The translations under genes were made by a program, and so were the position numbers. The notes under the pieces were generated by a model. The model was given only the letters and a program-made list of their open reading frames with translations, did not search any database and was not told where the DNA came from. Below, in pieces: positions 1 through 10,712 of a stretch of DNA of 64,000 nt. This stretch comes from Isoetes taiwanensis (Eukaryota > Streptophyta > Lycopodiopsida > Isoetales > Isoetaceae): NCBI GenBank assembly GCA_021234155.1, contig JAJEKV010000274.1, positions 124,001 through 188,000 of the forward strand, read 5' to 3'. Positions within the stretch are counted from its first letter, which is position 1; the number at the start of each line of letters is the position of its first letter.

Positions 1-92
1 TTCAAATTCAAATTCCTATTCTTTGGCCCCTTCCTGTTCTTTGCCTACGTCCTGTTCTTTGGCTCCCTCCCTGCTGCGAGCTCCAATCCATT

Positions 93-840
93 GTGGATAT
101 GGATGTCAATGAGGTAATCGTACACAAACCGGCATTTCGATGTGAGAAAACGAAGAAGAACCAAGGAACAAGAAATGTTGAAGAAAAGACGCCAGAGGAA
201 AAGAAGAAGAGAAGAAAAATTGGAGCTTGCAGAATTGGCAGAAGGATCCGGTTCATCAAGAAGTGCAAGCGAACGTCGTATTGTCCTTAGTTTGCTAACG
301 TCTTTCCATAAAGCGGACCAAAAGAATGGAGGATAGCACGAAGAAAGAAATTTTACTTGATTTTTGAGGGATAAAACATTGGAAAAATTCATAGGTGAAG
401 AATTAAAGGATTTGGAAGCCAAGAGCATCGTTATAAGGAGCCTCACGGGACTCCATGCGGTCGCCAAACTCTCTACCGGCAATGATCGCCTTAGCGCCCA
501 AGAATAGTCCGCCTTGCAATGTACCACTACCGACACGTCGCGGATTCGAAACAAGTGACAAAATCAGCCCGGTGAGATCTTGGAAAGGTATTAGGTGTTC
601 ACCCAAGAAACACGCAAAAGGCAAAAAAAAAAGAGGGAAGAGATCGATTACAATGGTGGGAAATGGGTTTCTTACAAGAGGGCTAAAAGATTCGATGCAA
701 TTTCGGATGAACATATAGAAAAGATTCAAAAATTTTGGATTGAGAACACCGAGTGTCTCTTAACACAAAGGATGTTAGAACTAGAAGATTGGAGAGAAAT
801 GTAAGAGAAGAACATGCTGCCCACTATCCGGAGGAATCAC
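93..840 (+). pseudogene. Probable N-terminal exon(s) of the A1 transposase, frameshifted
   Basis: Overlapping short open frames give a very basic Lys/Arg-rich start (about 142-336). Further on (about 595-804) comes a stretch ending in a segment of the kind DEHIEKIQKF..NTE. In the A2 copy the same segment reads SPNTKDVRTRR, which resembles the 'S..PN.KDV' segment I know from the N-terminal half of uncharacterised eukaryotic DDE proteins of the type encoded at 2640-4575. The frames do not join without shifts, so this is a decayed exon or exons. The intron after it would span roughly 840-2640 and hold the antisense ORF and the minisatellite. The homology is recalled by eye, so the call is moderate to low. 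Confidence 0.4.
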
Positions 841-1256
841 AAAGTTAGTTTATTTACATTAATCATGTTTTCTTAGTTATGGTGCTTAGTGTGGTGGTGC
901 ATGTGGTGGTTATTGTGTTGTCTGATGATTGTGGTGTCTTGTATGCAAACATGTGAATTGTGTGTAGTTGACTCTAGTCCGAAATGCAATATTTAATGTT
1001 TGGAATATTATTAAAACATGGCGTAATTGAGTACTCCTTTCTTTGGGTGTGTGTGTACAGATCTAAAAATATTTGAGTTATAACTAAGCGATCACGAGAT
1101 ACAAATTTTTGTTGAATAAAGACAACCAGATTCAAGCACAGCTCTGTTGGAAAGTATGATATATTAAAAAAATGATCTTACAAAATTTGGCTTTACAAAA
1201 TTTGGCTTTCCATTGAAAGCTCTGTACCCGAGAACTAAATTTACATGCATGATTTC

Positions 1257-1742
1257 CTAAACAACGAAATCTTTGGTATGACTGGCTCGAGAACTGGTGC
1301 ATCCAAAATTATTGTTTTCTACACTAAAACATCTAAGCTTTCTGCAGTCATCCCAAAATTTAACAGGATGAGGTTTGCCAGTGCTTCCTGCATCCCCTGG
1401 TGGTGGCACGCAATTACGCGGTAAAACCCATTTGTTGCGAGTCGAGCGGACAAGTGTGAGAGAACAAATATGTCTGCCCTTTGCGCTGACAAAGATGTAA
1501 TAAGGCCGATGGACCTTGTCTAAGAGCTCTCTTCCTGTCAATATGACTCCAAGCATAGCCATTGAAGGCCCAGCATCCAGTCTGTTGTATGCCTTTAGGT
1601 TGGATTCGAAATCAGCAAAGAAGGTGGATTTAGGCATATCCACCTTCAGAGATTGATCACGAGCCCTGTTTAACATGTGCCGAATGCCCTCCTCGGTCAC
1701 CCTACAATAGCCGTAGTGATCTCTGAACATGGATCCTACCAT
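1257..1742 (-). pseudogene. Antisense ORF inside the A1 transposase intron, frameshifted copy
   Basis: This minus-strand frame starts MVGSMFRDHYGYCRVTEEG and is homologous to the longer open frame at 36533-37123 in element A2. The two agree for about 90 residues (to LLDKVH). After that this copy is shifted and part of the coding sequence is missing, and the last residues (ENNNFGCT) match again. The family is not recognised. It lies opposite to the transposase, in what should be its large intron. A captured host gene fragment or an accessory element gene are both possible. Confidence 0.5.
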
Positions 1743-1940
1743 GTTGCCGGAATGAACCTGTTTCTATTTGGCGCGAATTGGGAATGAAACGCCAAAAATC
1801 AGACGTAGGAACAGGATTTAGGACCCAGATCCTTTTCTAATGATTAGAAGAGGAATGTAATTATTATCAGGGTGTACGAATTTCAGAAGTGTTTATGAGA
1901 GCAGGCTAGGCAGATTTTTTATGTCAGACGAAATAGGATA

Positions 1941-2520
1941 AAAGTGATGTGATGTGATGTGTGGTGTCGTGATGGTGTGGTGTGGTGTGGTGTGGTATGG
2001 TGTGGGTTGCGTTATGTCCATGGTGTCATGTGGGTGTGTGCATGTTAATGTATGATCTGGAGAATCTCCCCCCTCACCCCACCACACCCCATCTATCCCA
2101 CCACCATAGACTACCACCACATCTTTGCGACCACCACATTACCACCACATGCACACACATCCCACCACATCCCACGCCACACCCCTCCACCACCACCACC
2201 ACACTCCACCACCACCACATCACATCACAATCCACAACACCACACCACACTACCACTACTCCCCCCCCCCCCACCACACTCCACCACCACCACACTCCAC
2301 CACACACCACCACGACCACCACACTCCACCACACCACATCATAGCACCACACACCACTACACACACCACACCACACACCCCTCCACCACACTCCACCACC
2401 ACCCCCCCACCACCACACACCACTCCACCACCCACCACCACCACTCCACACTCCACCATTTGGTGTATGGTGTGTGGTGAATGATATGGTGTGTGGTGGG
2501 GTGTGGTGTGGTGTGTGGTA
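1941..2520. repeat. CCACCACAC / GTGGTGTGG minisatellite in A1
   Basis: A low-complexity array built from CCACCA, CCACAC and CACTCCA words occupies about 2085-2460, with GTGGTGTGGT runs on both sides (1940-2000 and 2462-2520), so the block can fold on itself. All long open frames across it (Thr/His/Pro or Val/Trp/Gly only) are artefacts of the repeat. The same array is at 35640-36400 in inverse orientation, and a short piece is at 18780-18905. It therefore belongs to the element rather than to the site. Confidence 0.9.
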
Positions 2521-2639
2521 ATGTACTGACACTAAGGTGCTCGCGGGTGAATATGATGAGTGTGGGGCATGGTATGGTGCATGGTTTGGTGTGGTATACA
2601 CATCCTAACAGTTTAGTGTTCATTTCATGCAGATGCTAT

Positions 2640-4575
2640 TGTTCAAGAGGTTTACGGACCAACATCAGAAATTAAATTAAGATTCTTCGAGCTTTTGAGA
2701 AGCTAAAACCCACGGTTTGTTGTGAAATTGAAAGACTTCAATAGTTGTTGTTGTATGCAAAGACGTGAGGATGCAAATGCTAGTGGATGGACTCAATGGG
2801 ATGAGAACCAAACATCCAGAAGAATTGCACTTGCACTGCGATGTTTGTAGATCACATGAACTTGGTCAATGCAGGGCACATCAGCATAAAATTGCAAGTA
2901 CAGGAAGCTTGTGGAGATCTATATTGTGTCCAAAGAGTGAATTAGATGAGTTTCACAAGAAGGCATGCATCCTTGGAAATTGTGAGTTGTGTGGAATCAA
3001 GAAGTTTCAGACCTGTCCCATGGAAGCAAGTGGCAGTAGGAAAGTGAAATGGGAGTACATTGACTATGAAAAAGACAACGTCTCGAGTTCTGGTAGGAGA
3101 CTGACTCATCAGTACAATGAGATAGAACCCAAGGAGCTTCTGGATAAACTGAAAGAGCGTCTAAAAATTTTTCCACTGCATAATTTCAGGTACCAATGGC
3201 AGGCAAAACAGTTTAAGGAGCTTCTGGAGAATCTCCCAGCAGATGCATGTCTCTCGGTAGTGGATTTTGCAGAGAACTATACATTCAAGGAACAAGAGGA
3301 GGTGCAGTCGATGCGCTGGGTCAATAACCAGATTACCATTTTGGTTCAAATAACATATCAGTATGACTCAGTGGCAGATGAGATTATCAAGGAAACATAT
3401 TACTATGTATCAGATAATAGGGAACACGATACTTTGTTCGTGCAACACTGCTTCATGAAGCACCACAAATATCTGGAGCAGAAAGGAAGGGTTCCAAAGA
3501 GACATTATGTGTTTTCAGATGGTGCAGCATCTCAATTCAAGGCTTCTAGACCATTTTACTTTGTGACTAGGTACACAAACGACACTGATATCTATATGAT
3601 GTGGAATTTTTTTGGTTCTAACCACGGGAAAGGTGAACACGATGGCAAAGCTGCTGAGTTGAAGAGATGGTTAAGACAACTACAATTAAAATACAGCAGC
3701 ATAAAATTGGGTAATGCTCATGAAGTGGTAGAAGTTGCCGGAGAGATGTTTACTTGTGGAACATCCGAGTGGATGAACACATCTGAAACCAGTAAGAGGA
3801 AGAATATAAAAAGGTTCTTTTGGGAAGTCAAGGTGGAGGATATAGATAGAAAGAAAGCATGGGGTGCGAGAAAGGATTTTTGGACACTAGGCGGATCCAT
3901 TGTGTACATGCATTCAATCCACGAATCTCCATTGCAGATTGCACACGAGGGAACTTTCATGCTTTCGCGACTCTTGCTTGGATGGCATGTGGGGACAGTT
4001 GTGTGAACAAGCACTACGTTGATGATTGGAAACTTCAAGTCATTGTACCATCCTCCAATGTGCATGCCGACATTGAGGACCGTAAATCAGCCAGGTCCTT
4101 GTTCTCCTCCAATCCCACGATGTTAGCGAGAGGCACTTAGAGTTGGTGATAATTTTCTTTGTCGTTGCTCGAAAGGGAATGATAAGGGTTCTGAATTTTG
4201 GATTACGATGTGCACAAAACCAAAATGGATAGTGGAGAAAGACTTCCAACTCAATGGAACATGGTACCTGCCGCCGGTGATAGTGTCATAGAAGGTATGT
4301 ATTACAAGAAGGGTGCAAGATCAACCGTCGCCTATGATCTTTGCAAGTAAAGACGCCTTTAGGCATAGTATTCACAACACGGATCCGTGCAATCGGACTT
4401 CACATGCCACCAACTAAACGTCAAAACAGAAGATTTGTATATATTTTGGATCCTTTAGATGAGGAGAAAATTTTACGAATTTACCCGAAGTTCTTTACGA
4501 TGATGATGAAATGTAAAATCATTACAGTAGTTTTCAGAACTCATGTGAAGTTTTGTGCTTCAAATTTGTGAAAAT
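2640..4575 (+). pseudogene. Decayed DDE-type transposase of element A1
   Basis: The longest open part (2765-4006, 413 codons from a GTG) has a Cys/His-rich first third (CDVC, CRAHQHK, CELCG). It then shows three spaced acidic motifs: VVDFAENY (D about 167), FSDGAASQFK (D about 252) and NHGKGEHDG (E291/D293). These have the spacing and context of an RNase-H-fold DDE/D transposase core and match a widespread uncharacterised eukaryotic family I recognise by motif only. A C-terminal domain follows in other frames (GDNFLCRCS, GSEFWI, IEGMYYKKGA, IRAIGLHM), up to about 4560. At least three frameshifts (near 3930, 4120 and 4275-4350) and one near 2760 break it. The start in the family lies further upstream (EKLKPTVCCEIERLQ near 2700). 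Superfamily is not settled: the 4-bp target duplications of the relatives fit few plant superfamilies, with Sola-type as one candidate. Confidence 0.75.
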
Positions 4576-4869
4576 GAGTTTGTCTTGATTTCTTTTGAAG
4601 ATTTGAATTCTTACGAAACACTTGATTCCTTTGTTTGTGAGATAAATTGAATATGAATTTTCATTGAAATGAATCGAGGTTACAATAACAATTATGTACA
4701 TAAGAAAGATATCTGATGATTTAAGTGCGAGGTGACTCATGCACCTACATACTTTCCAATACATATGTTCCTCTCGGTTCCGGCTTTTGTTGCTTCTAAT
4801 CTTAAAACTTCAAGCATGAACACTCTAACATCAACTAGATCCACGGTCTGAAATGTCCACAACCTGGAG

Positions 4870-5430
4870 TTAACCACACTTTGTCAATAATGTGAGTTTA
4901 GTTTGTGCGCTACATTTAAGTTGACTTACTAGATCGGGCAACAATATATTCACTCCTTTTAAGTACCCCTCACAAATTTGTGCATAAACGAACATCTGGG
5001 GAATACATGAATGACCATCGGTTTGAAGAGGCGTTCTAGAAATTTTCACAACATCCGAGGTTGTAAAGCTGAAATTATTGTGTCCAAGCAATTCGGGAAC
5101 ACGCACTCAAAGTTTGTTGTCATTGTGCCACAACAGCAAAATGCAATGAGCAAGCACTAACCTCTCAATATGTCTGCTTCTGCCATGCAAGCCCGAGCTA
5201 TCAAAGTGATATATCCCTGGTTTATATCTCTGTGCGAGACACGCGTGGCTTACAATCAGAAAACAGGTCCAGTGATGTCCATCACAAGCAGGCAAAAACA
5301 TGTACTGGCACTTATCCAGATTCACATGTTTCCTTATTGTTTTGTAACTATTTGTGTCCTTGGACAATGTCGAGTGAAAAAGAGGGTAACCATCATCCAA
5401 TTAAATTGGGATTATGTCAACTCCAAAATC
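4870..5430 (-). pseudogene. Ulp1-like (C48) cysteine protease domain, one nonsense codon
   Basis: One minus-strand frame reads through 5400-4870 except for a single TGA at 5107-5109. It carries the catalytic layout of C48 SUMO/Ulp1-type peptidases: GHHWTCF (catalytic His), GIYHFDSSG (Asp), then PLQTDGHSCIPQMFVYAQ (oxyanion-hole Gln and nucleophile Cys). In hosts these enzymes cut SUMO-like tails, but Ulp1-like domains are also common passengers or accessory genes in plant DNA transposons such as Mutator-like elements. It lies tail-to-tail with the A1 transposase. The N-terminal part is missing or spliced away above 5430. The stop looks like a CGA to TGA change. About 300 bp between this and the next gene (5431-5726) shows nothing recognisable beyond T-rich sequence. 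Confidence 0.7.
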
Positions 5431-5726
5431 ACGCCAACCTGCTATTGTCTTCTAGGGGGTTTTTGTTTTTTTTTTAATCTTTTTTTTTGGGCTTAAAAAA
5501 TAACATAAGGTTGCGATTCACGTGTGATGTTTCATATGCGAATTGAAATATGCAAAAATGAAGAGCAAGTTGCTAACATAGATGAGACCAAAATTGCTTG
5601 CTCGATAGATGATAATATTAGGTTTGATAATAACAGATTGCATTATTTGCGAGGCAATTCCAGACTCGAAATTATCGATACATGGCACAAATATCATACA
5701 AAAATATCATATATTCCAATAAAACA

Positions 5727-6702
5727 TTAAGGGATCAATCCATGTTTTTCCACGTATTTAACAAGGTGTGGTTCCATGTCAGCCGTTCTATCCAGTTCTG
5801 GGTATGAATCTAACACTTCACCCACCGTCATCCCCATAGCCAAATTATGCATAATAGACACAAACTTCACCAGAAAATCATCTGTCGCAAAGTTTTTTGG
5901 ATCGTAAGATGGTGGATTCAGGGCCTGTGTTTGATTGTAGAAGCATTTGAGAGCATCATCATCCACTATGATTATATCATCCTTATTCTCGATACCAAGT
6001 TCGTCCATCATGTTACTCAAGTGTTTGATGAAGATAGGCTTGCCTGTTGGATCCTTGGGATTAATGAACTTCACACATTTGTTCTGATCCCAAAAGGTCA
6101 ACCAATGTCTATGCATTTCCCCCAGTGCCTCCAAAGTATCCTTGATGTTCCTTAGTTCCATGGATGACCAAATACCAACTCGAAATAACCTGAATGCCTC
6201 ATCTAGCATCTCCTTCAAGTGCGGCCGCGGATAGATCCACTTGGTGTTTGATTCTACTGGTGTCTGATGAAATTGTTCTCTAGCCACTTTATTTTTCGGA
6301 AAAGTCTTGCAAAGGACTCCGTTTAGGTCGAACACCACAACCTTCTTAGAAACGCAATGGAAACTGAAATATCAAACATGTATCCGGTCAGCAAGATACG
6401 ATAACACAAACAATACAAACGCGCCAAGCGTGATTTGAAATAGTCATAATCAAATCGCGCTCGGCGTGATTTAGTTTGACAACGAAAAATAATCAAAGCA
6501 CGCTTGGCGCGATTTAATTCAAAGGTAATACAAATTGAATCACGCGTGGCGCGATTTCGTGGGCAAGGCCATACCTATCATCTTCAGTTTCGCTGCCGTC
6601 ATCGGCGTCATTCTCCCCTTCGCCACCCTTAATCTTCGTCTTCTTCTGACTGTTAGAATTGTTATTTTCTATTAGTTCCGCTGCGTCCTTCACAACTGAC
6701 AT
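5727..6702 (-). CDS. FCP1/NIF-like HAD-superfamily protein, two exons
   Basis: Exon 1 (6702-6575, start ATG at 6700-6702) encodes an acidic, Lys-rich leader with ETEDD. Intron 6574-6364 has GT and AG borders, and the reading frame is kept across it (AG joined to T). Exon 2 (6363-5727) completes a 254-residue protein without stops. It has the HAD motif I position VVVFDLNGVL (D55, N57), then GIWSSM with a following NIKDTL (motif II region), FIKHLSNMM, and IIIVDDDALK with a downstream NPPSYD, the layout of FCP1/NLI-interacting-factor phosphatase domains. The second Asp of the usual DxDx(T/V) is Asn, so phosphatase activity is doubtful. Plant proteins with DLNG in this place exist. It could be a host gene, or cargo of element A1. 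Four palindromic repeats fill the intron. Confidence 0.75.
6419..6557. repeat. Four CGCGCYNGGCGTG-type palindromes in the HAD intron
   Basis: Copies at 6419-6436, 6452-6472, 6495-6515 and 6537-6557 share a core near (A)AATCACGCNNGGCGTGATT, with CG steps exchanged between copies (CGCGCTCGGCGTG, CACGCTTGGCGCG, CACGCGTGGCGCG). Each is an imperfect inverted repeat of about 18-20 bases, spaced 33-43 bases apart by AT-rich sequence. All lie inside the 211-bp intron and none in the flanking exons. Confidence 0.85.
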
Positions 6703-7254
6703 TATTTTACTATTGATTTGGCAAACACTGTGGAATCACTAGAGAGCTTCGTTGCCTTCATTTTCGGTTTCCCTGTCAATTAGTTCATTGTTAACCCGTG
6801 AATCTACTCTATTGTTGCTTGCATCACCCGCAATGTGGGCAAAAATATTCCCTAAGTTTCGCCGCCATCCACAAATTACTTTGAGCAGCGGTTTAGCAGC
6901 TATTTGTTCATTCTTGCTTTCCTTATCGGGCTCTGATTACTAGGTCCCTTACCGAAGCAACGTCCACTTTCGAATTGGACAAGTCTACTGAGACTTTTGA
7001 TTGCTCGATGATTTCAGGTTGCCATAAGGGCCTTTAGGAGACTTGGCAAGCACATGCATGAGGAATGGTTCAAGAAAGTCTTTGGCATGCTCATCACTCA
7101 CAAAGCGGTGACATCTTCTTGCACCCATAAGAGCCTCTCGGGCAATATAACCTCCAACATGAAGCTCCAAGCGGGTTGTATCAATTGGAGCAAATGCCTC
7201 GGCGAGGTAAGCAGACCTTAGGCGGGGAAATCCATTTTTATTTTAGGGGCCCTT
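6703..7254 (-). other. Gap with coding-like fragment, nothing recognised
   Basis: This is the stretch between the HAD start and the next coding block. A minus-strand open stretch at 7170-6985 (starts MELHVGGYIAREALMGARRC, contains HAKDFLEPFLMHVLAKSP) reads like protein but matches no family I know. It may be the last exon of the gene upstream (7255-10712). No promoter motif is clear. Confidence 0.3.
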
Positions 7255-10200
7255 CTCCTTAGTTTGTAGCTCGTGCTTGATTTCCCCACTTAGGAGGGGT
7301 CCCGATCCTCATCCTCTTCGACTCATCCCATCTCGACCGATCCCGATCCGTATGAAAGAATATAGTTCTTAAGTCTGGATCATCTAGAAGAAAACATTCC
7401 CATGCACTGCTATTGTCACCCTTGGCCTTAGCAATATCATATTCGTCGTCTGATAGCATGGCTATCATAATGAAGATCACATGTGCCATCTTCCGTGCTG
7501 TTCGCAGCTCATTATCCTTAACATCATATATTAGGCATCCCTCCCTAATAACTTTGAGGCACTCCAGATCATGAGCAGCGGATAGTGCATGCAGATGTGA
7601 CTCACCTGAAGGATAAACGATGACAATAGTGAAGGACCTCTCAGTTGTCAATCCTATCATTTGGTAAAGAAGGCTGCCAGTAGTCCTTCCGGTTCATGCC
7701 CATATCTCCTCTCCCACCCCTGTTTGTCCAACACAAAGAGTGATATATTTTTAAGGCCAGAAGTTGATTCTGGCAAGAGACCTTTGTACCCAATGGAGAC
7801 TGAATACTGGACAGCGTCGTCTTCTCCAGTAATCTTCTTCACAAGGGCCACTTTTCTTCTCAACTCGGCCAGTACCTTAGGGGGTAGAGTCTCCTTATGT
7901 TTTGTATTTTTAGCCTTCCAATTCTTTAGGAAGTCCTTTGACCAGAATACAAACTTCTTGATGTCATCATTACTGACCTTGTATTTGTCCAGCAATCCAA
8001 TTTGGATAATGCCACATCCCCGATAGCCTTTGTAACTCGGCTCCTACAACCGACTTCATTGTGCGTACATCCTTCACATGGGCTGCAAAGCACTCAACGA
8101 AGGATATCCTATCCTTAGTGAAAGCACTCTTCTTGTATAAGACTTCCTTCTTTAACCGGGTCTAAAACCCAAATGGTCTCGGTCGTCTAGCCCCCCGAGT
8201 CTTTCTCATCTCTGTCACATTCAAGTCAAAGATGCTTACATCAACAGGAGGCACCCTACCCATAGTATCTGGCAGCTTCCCTTGTGCATAAGCGTCCCAG
8301 AATTCATTCCACTTGAGCCATACTGCCTCCTTACAAAACACAATCTTATACGAAGTCTGTTGGTCCCGACACTGCTAGATGAGCTTTGAAGGATCCGCAA
8401 TGTCATCACCACCTTTTTTTCTTTGATTTTCTTTGCGGTCTTCTTCTTCTCGTATAAATTATGCGGCGAGTCCGCTCCAGCAGCTTGAATGCCTCGGACT
8501 TTGACCCGCCATGCGGTGGGCAATGGGCAGCCATATTCCACCCTTGTTGGCCGGGCGTGGCGCGGTTGTTCCATTATGGACTGCAATAGTACGGACATTG
8601 AATCAGTATCATAGAATAGAAACACGCCGAGCGCGATTTGAATAGAATTGATCAAGAGAAAAATCACGCCTGGCGTGAAATGAATAAAGTTACTAATGCA
8701 ATTCACGCCAGGCATGCTTTCAAATCAAACCAATTCACGCCAGGCGTGTTTTCAAATCAATCGAATTCACGCCCGGTGTTCACGCTGGAGTGAATTCGAT
8801 TGATTTGAAAACGCTGGCGTGAATTCGATTGATTTGAAAACATGCCTGGCGTGAATTGGTTTGATTTGAAAGCACGCCTGGCGTGAATACAATTTCTGAA
8901 ACCAGATTTGATTTGAAAACACGCCTAGCGTGAATTCAATTTATGAAACCAGGCCGCACGTGAATTCAATTGAATTGAAAGCACGACTGGCGTGAATATT
9001 AAAATGCTAACATCCTAATGCGGTTAGTTACCTTTTGTATAGAAATGTCTTCCCCATTTCATTCAAAGTTGCACTAATCTCGCCAAATCTGCGGGTGAAG
9101 TATTGGCATCCAAGATCGACACCTCCTATACGCATAGTGATTGTAGAGAGCGTTTTGGCACATTTGTTACTTTTGCCGATGAGGGCCTTACGTGCCTCAA
9201 CAGAATGTTGCCCGTCGATGACGCGGCAATTTAATATTTTCATTTAACAATATATCACGGAAGTTCGTCCACCTGGCCGGGCTTGTTTGAGATCATATCC
9301 CAAGGTAGCACATCCGCTGGCATAGGCATTTGACTTGGATTACTAATCATGCTTGGTGAACGGAGTTTGGTGAACGGATGAGGGACTTCACATGGATCTG
9401 AAAAGTTTCCTTAAGACCCAATGGATAATGGTCGAGTATTTATTCAGCTTGTTCATGGCCTCTAGCTGCGCCACTCTGTCCTGTTCATTCTCAAAAACAG
9501 AAGCCTCCATGCCTTCGACAACTGCGGGTTGAACATCCTTCCCTAGATCTAGGACCCTCTTAGAAGCTTTCAAGTCGGCTAATTCCTAGCTTGCTGCAAA
9601 TAGTGACTTGGTGTCGGTTTAGTGAACATGCCCTCATACGCAATTTTGTAACCCCTTGGCAAATAGATATTGGCGTAATAGCGCTACATTGGTTGGCCAA
9701 CCATACTTAAAACATGTCTCACCGTTCACATCCGTCTTCATGAACATATCCTTGTATGCGGTAGCTCTACGGTGAGTAAGTCCGGCGGATCTTTCTTACG
9801 CTACGTGTAATCTCCAAGAGCAATTTGCGGTTGGTGTCATCCTCTTCCTCACAAGAGATTAGGATCCCTTGTTTGGCCATCTTATGCGCTTTCTTTTTCC
9901 TCGAGAAGAGAGTTAAGTCGAGCTTGCCATTTGTCTTGGCAAGGTCAACGTACCACTCGGCACCCTCGCCCATTTCCTCTTCAGGCGAGGCGGGTGGTCG
10001 ATTGGTTGCTATAAGAATCGGCCCTTCATCATCTAAGGTGAGATCATATGGTGCGCATCGGGTCGCCCGCCCTTGCTTTCTTGGCGGGATTAGAACCCAA
10101 TTATTAGGGGTTTTCTTCCTCTTGGTCCTTTGCAAAAGAAGATGAGCACTTTTAGAGTACTTTTCGAACAAGAGATCACGCTTTGCGTGCATTTAAACCT

Positions 10201-10712
10201 AAATTAGTACAAATCACGCTTGGCGTGTTGGTAGCTCCTATTATTGACCATGCTATCGTGAATTTGAAACTAAATTATTTTGCATCCACATTTTAAGCTA
10301 CATACCCTTCATGAATCCATATTGCACACTATTTAACCTCATTGAACATTGCTATCTCCAACTGCCTAACACCGCTATATTCTATATATAAAGCGAGCAA
10401 AATTATGTTTCTGAGAATGGACAATCGAGCATTAGCGATGGTAATACTTAAAATTCATGCAAAGCATAATAACTCAAACTCATGCAAAGCATATTAACGA
10501 AGGCAAGGAAATATCTCAAATTCATGCAAGCATAATACTCTCTCCACGATTGTGTATTACGTGGGCGATTAAATACCTTGAATAGGGTTCTCGTATTATA
10601 CGTATTCTCGATCAACGTCCTCGAAACTTGAGAAGATTTTGGGTTTAGAGTTTCCTCTTCCACCGCTTCCCTGCCCCGCCCCGCCTCGACCTCGATTCGC
10701 TTTAGAAGACAT
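7255..10712 (-). CDS. Multi-exon gene of unknown function with a DGQHS (ParB-like?) motif, possibly decayed
   Basis: Coding-like blocks follow one another on the minus strand. (1) 10712-about 10595 starts MSSKANRGRGGAGQGSGG, an Arg/Gly-rich leader. (2) 10192-9767 is basic, then acidic, with PNNWVLIPPRK. (3) About 9767-9640 holds a CFKYGWPTN segment. (4) 9573-9388. (5) 9243-9031 has VIDGQHSVEARKAL and ends at a good donor (AAAAG/GTAACT). (6) About 8575-8170 starts after an acceptor TATTGCAG and includes VWLKWNEFWDAYAQGK, with shifts. (7) 7995-7259 is long and open in two overlapping frames. DGQH resembles the DGxHR box of ParB/Srx-like folds, but that alone is weak. Several frame breaks suggest decay or wrong joins. 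I do not recognise the gene. Its introns carry the CACGCCAGGCGTG palindromes. Confidence 0.4.
8621..8997. repeat. Dense cluster of CACGCCAGGCGTG palindromes with a larger foldback
   Basis: About twelve copies lie here, for example at 8621-8639, 8662-8681, 8701-8719, 8732-8750, 8764-8780, 8779-8796, 8811-8824, 8841-8856, 8872-8888, 8918-8936, 8952-8966 and 8978-8997. The typical copy is (A)TTCACGCCWGGCGTGAA(T). They are separated by a second conserved word, GATTGATTTGAAAA or its reverse complement TTTTCAAATCAATC. The orientation of that linker flips near 8783, so about 8700-8890 is itself a large imperfect hairpin. The cluster lies between an exon ending at about 9031 and one starting at about 8575, that is, in an inferred intron. 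Confidence 0.9.
10174..10230. repeat. Two more CACGC..GCGTG palindromes
   Basis: Copies at 10174-10194 (ATCACGCTTTGCGTGCAT) and 10212-10230 (ATCACGCTTGGCGTGTT) lie between the first and second coding blocks of the minus-strand gene. No further copies were noticed right of here. Confidence 0.8.

Larger units (their letters stand above)
1..4575 (+). mobile_element. Element A1: left part of a DDE transposon, inverse to the right end of A2
   Basis: Bases 1 to about 2789 match the reverse complement of about 35380-38318, with small insertions and deletions. The right copy runs 173 bp further out, to the end of element A2 at 38491, so the outer tip of A1 should lie about 173 bp left of this window. 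Inward, A1 continues past the shared part into a transposase-like gene ending near 4575, whereas A2 is broken at 35381. A1 therefore keeps the most complete gene of the family. No sequence resembling its second end (TTTTACCC preceded by ACACCACAGC) was found between 4.6 and 17.7 kb, so its right border is unknown and the end given is only the end of the transposase homology. Confidence 0.75.

Noticed and set aside
1982-2600. Long open frames of His/Pro/Thr or Val/Trp/Gly on both strands (also at 35541-36320 and 18644-19056)
   Set aside because: They follow from the CCACCACAC minisatellite being open in all frames. No domain, no codon structure.
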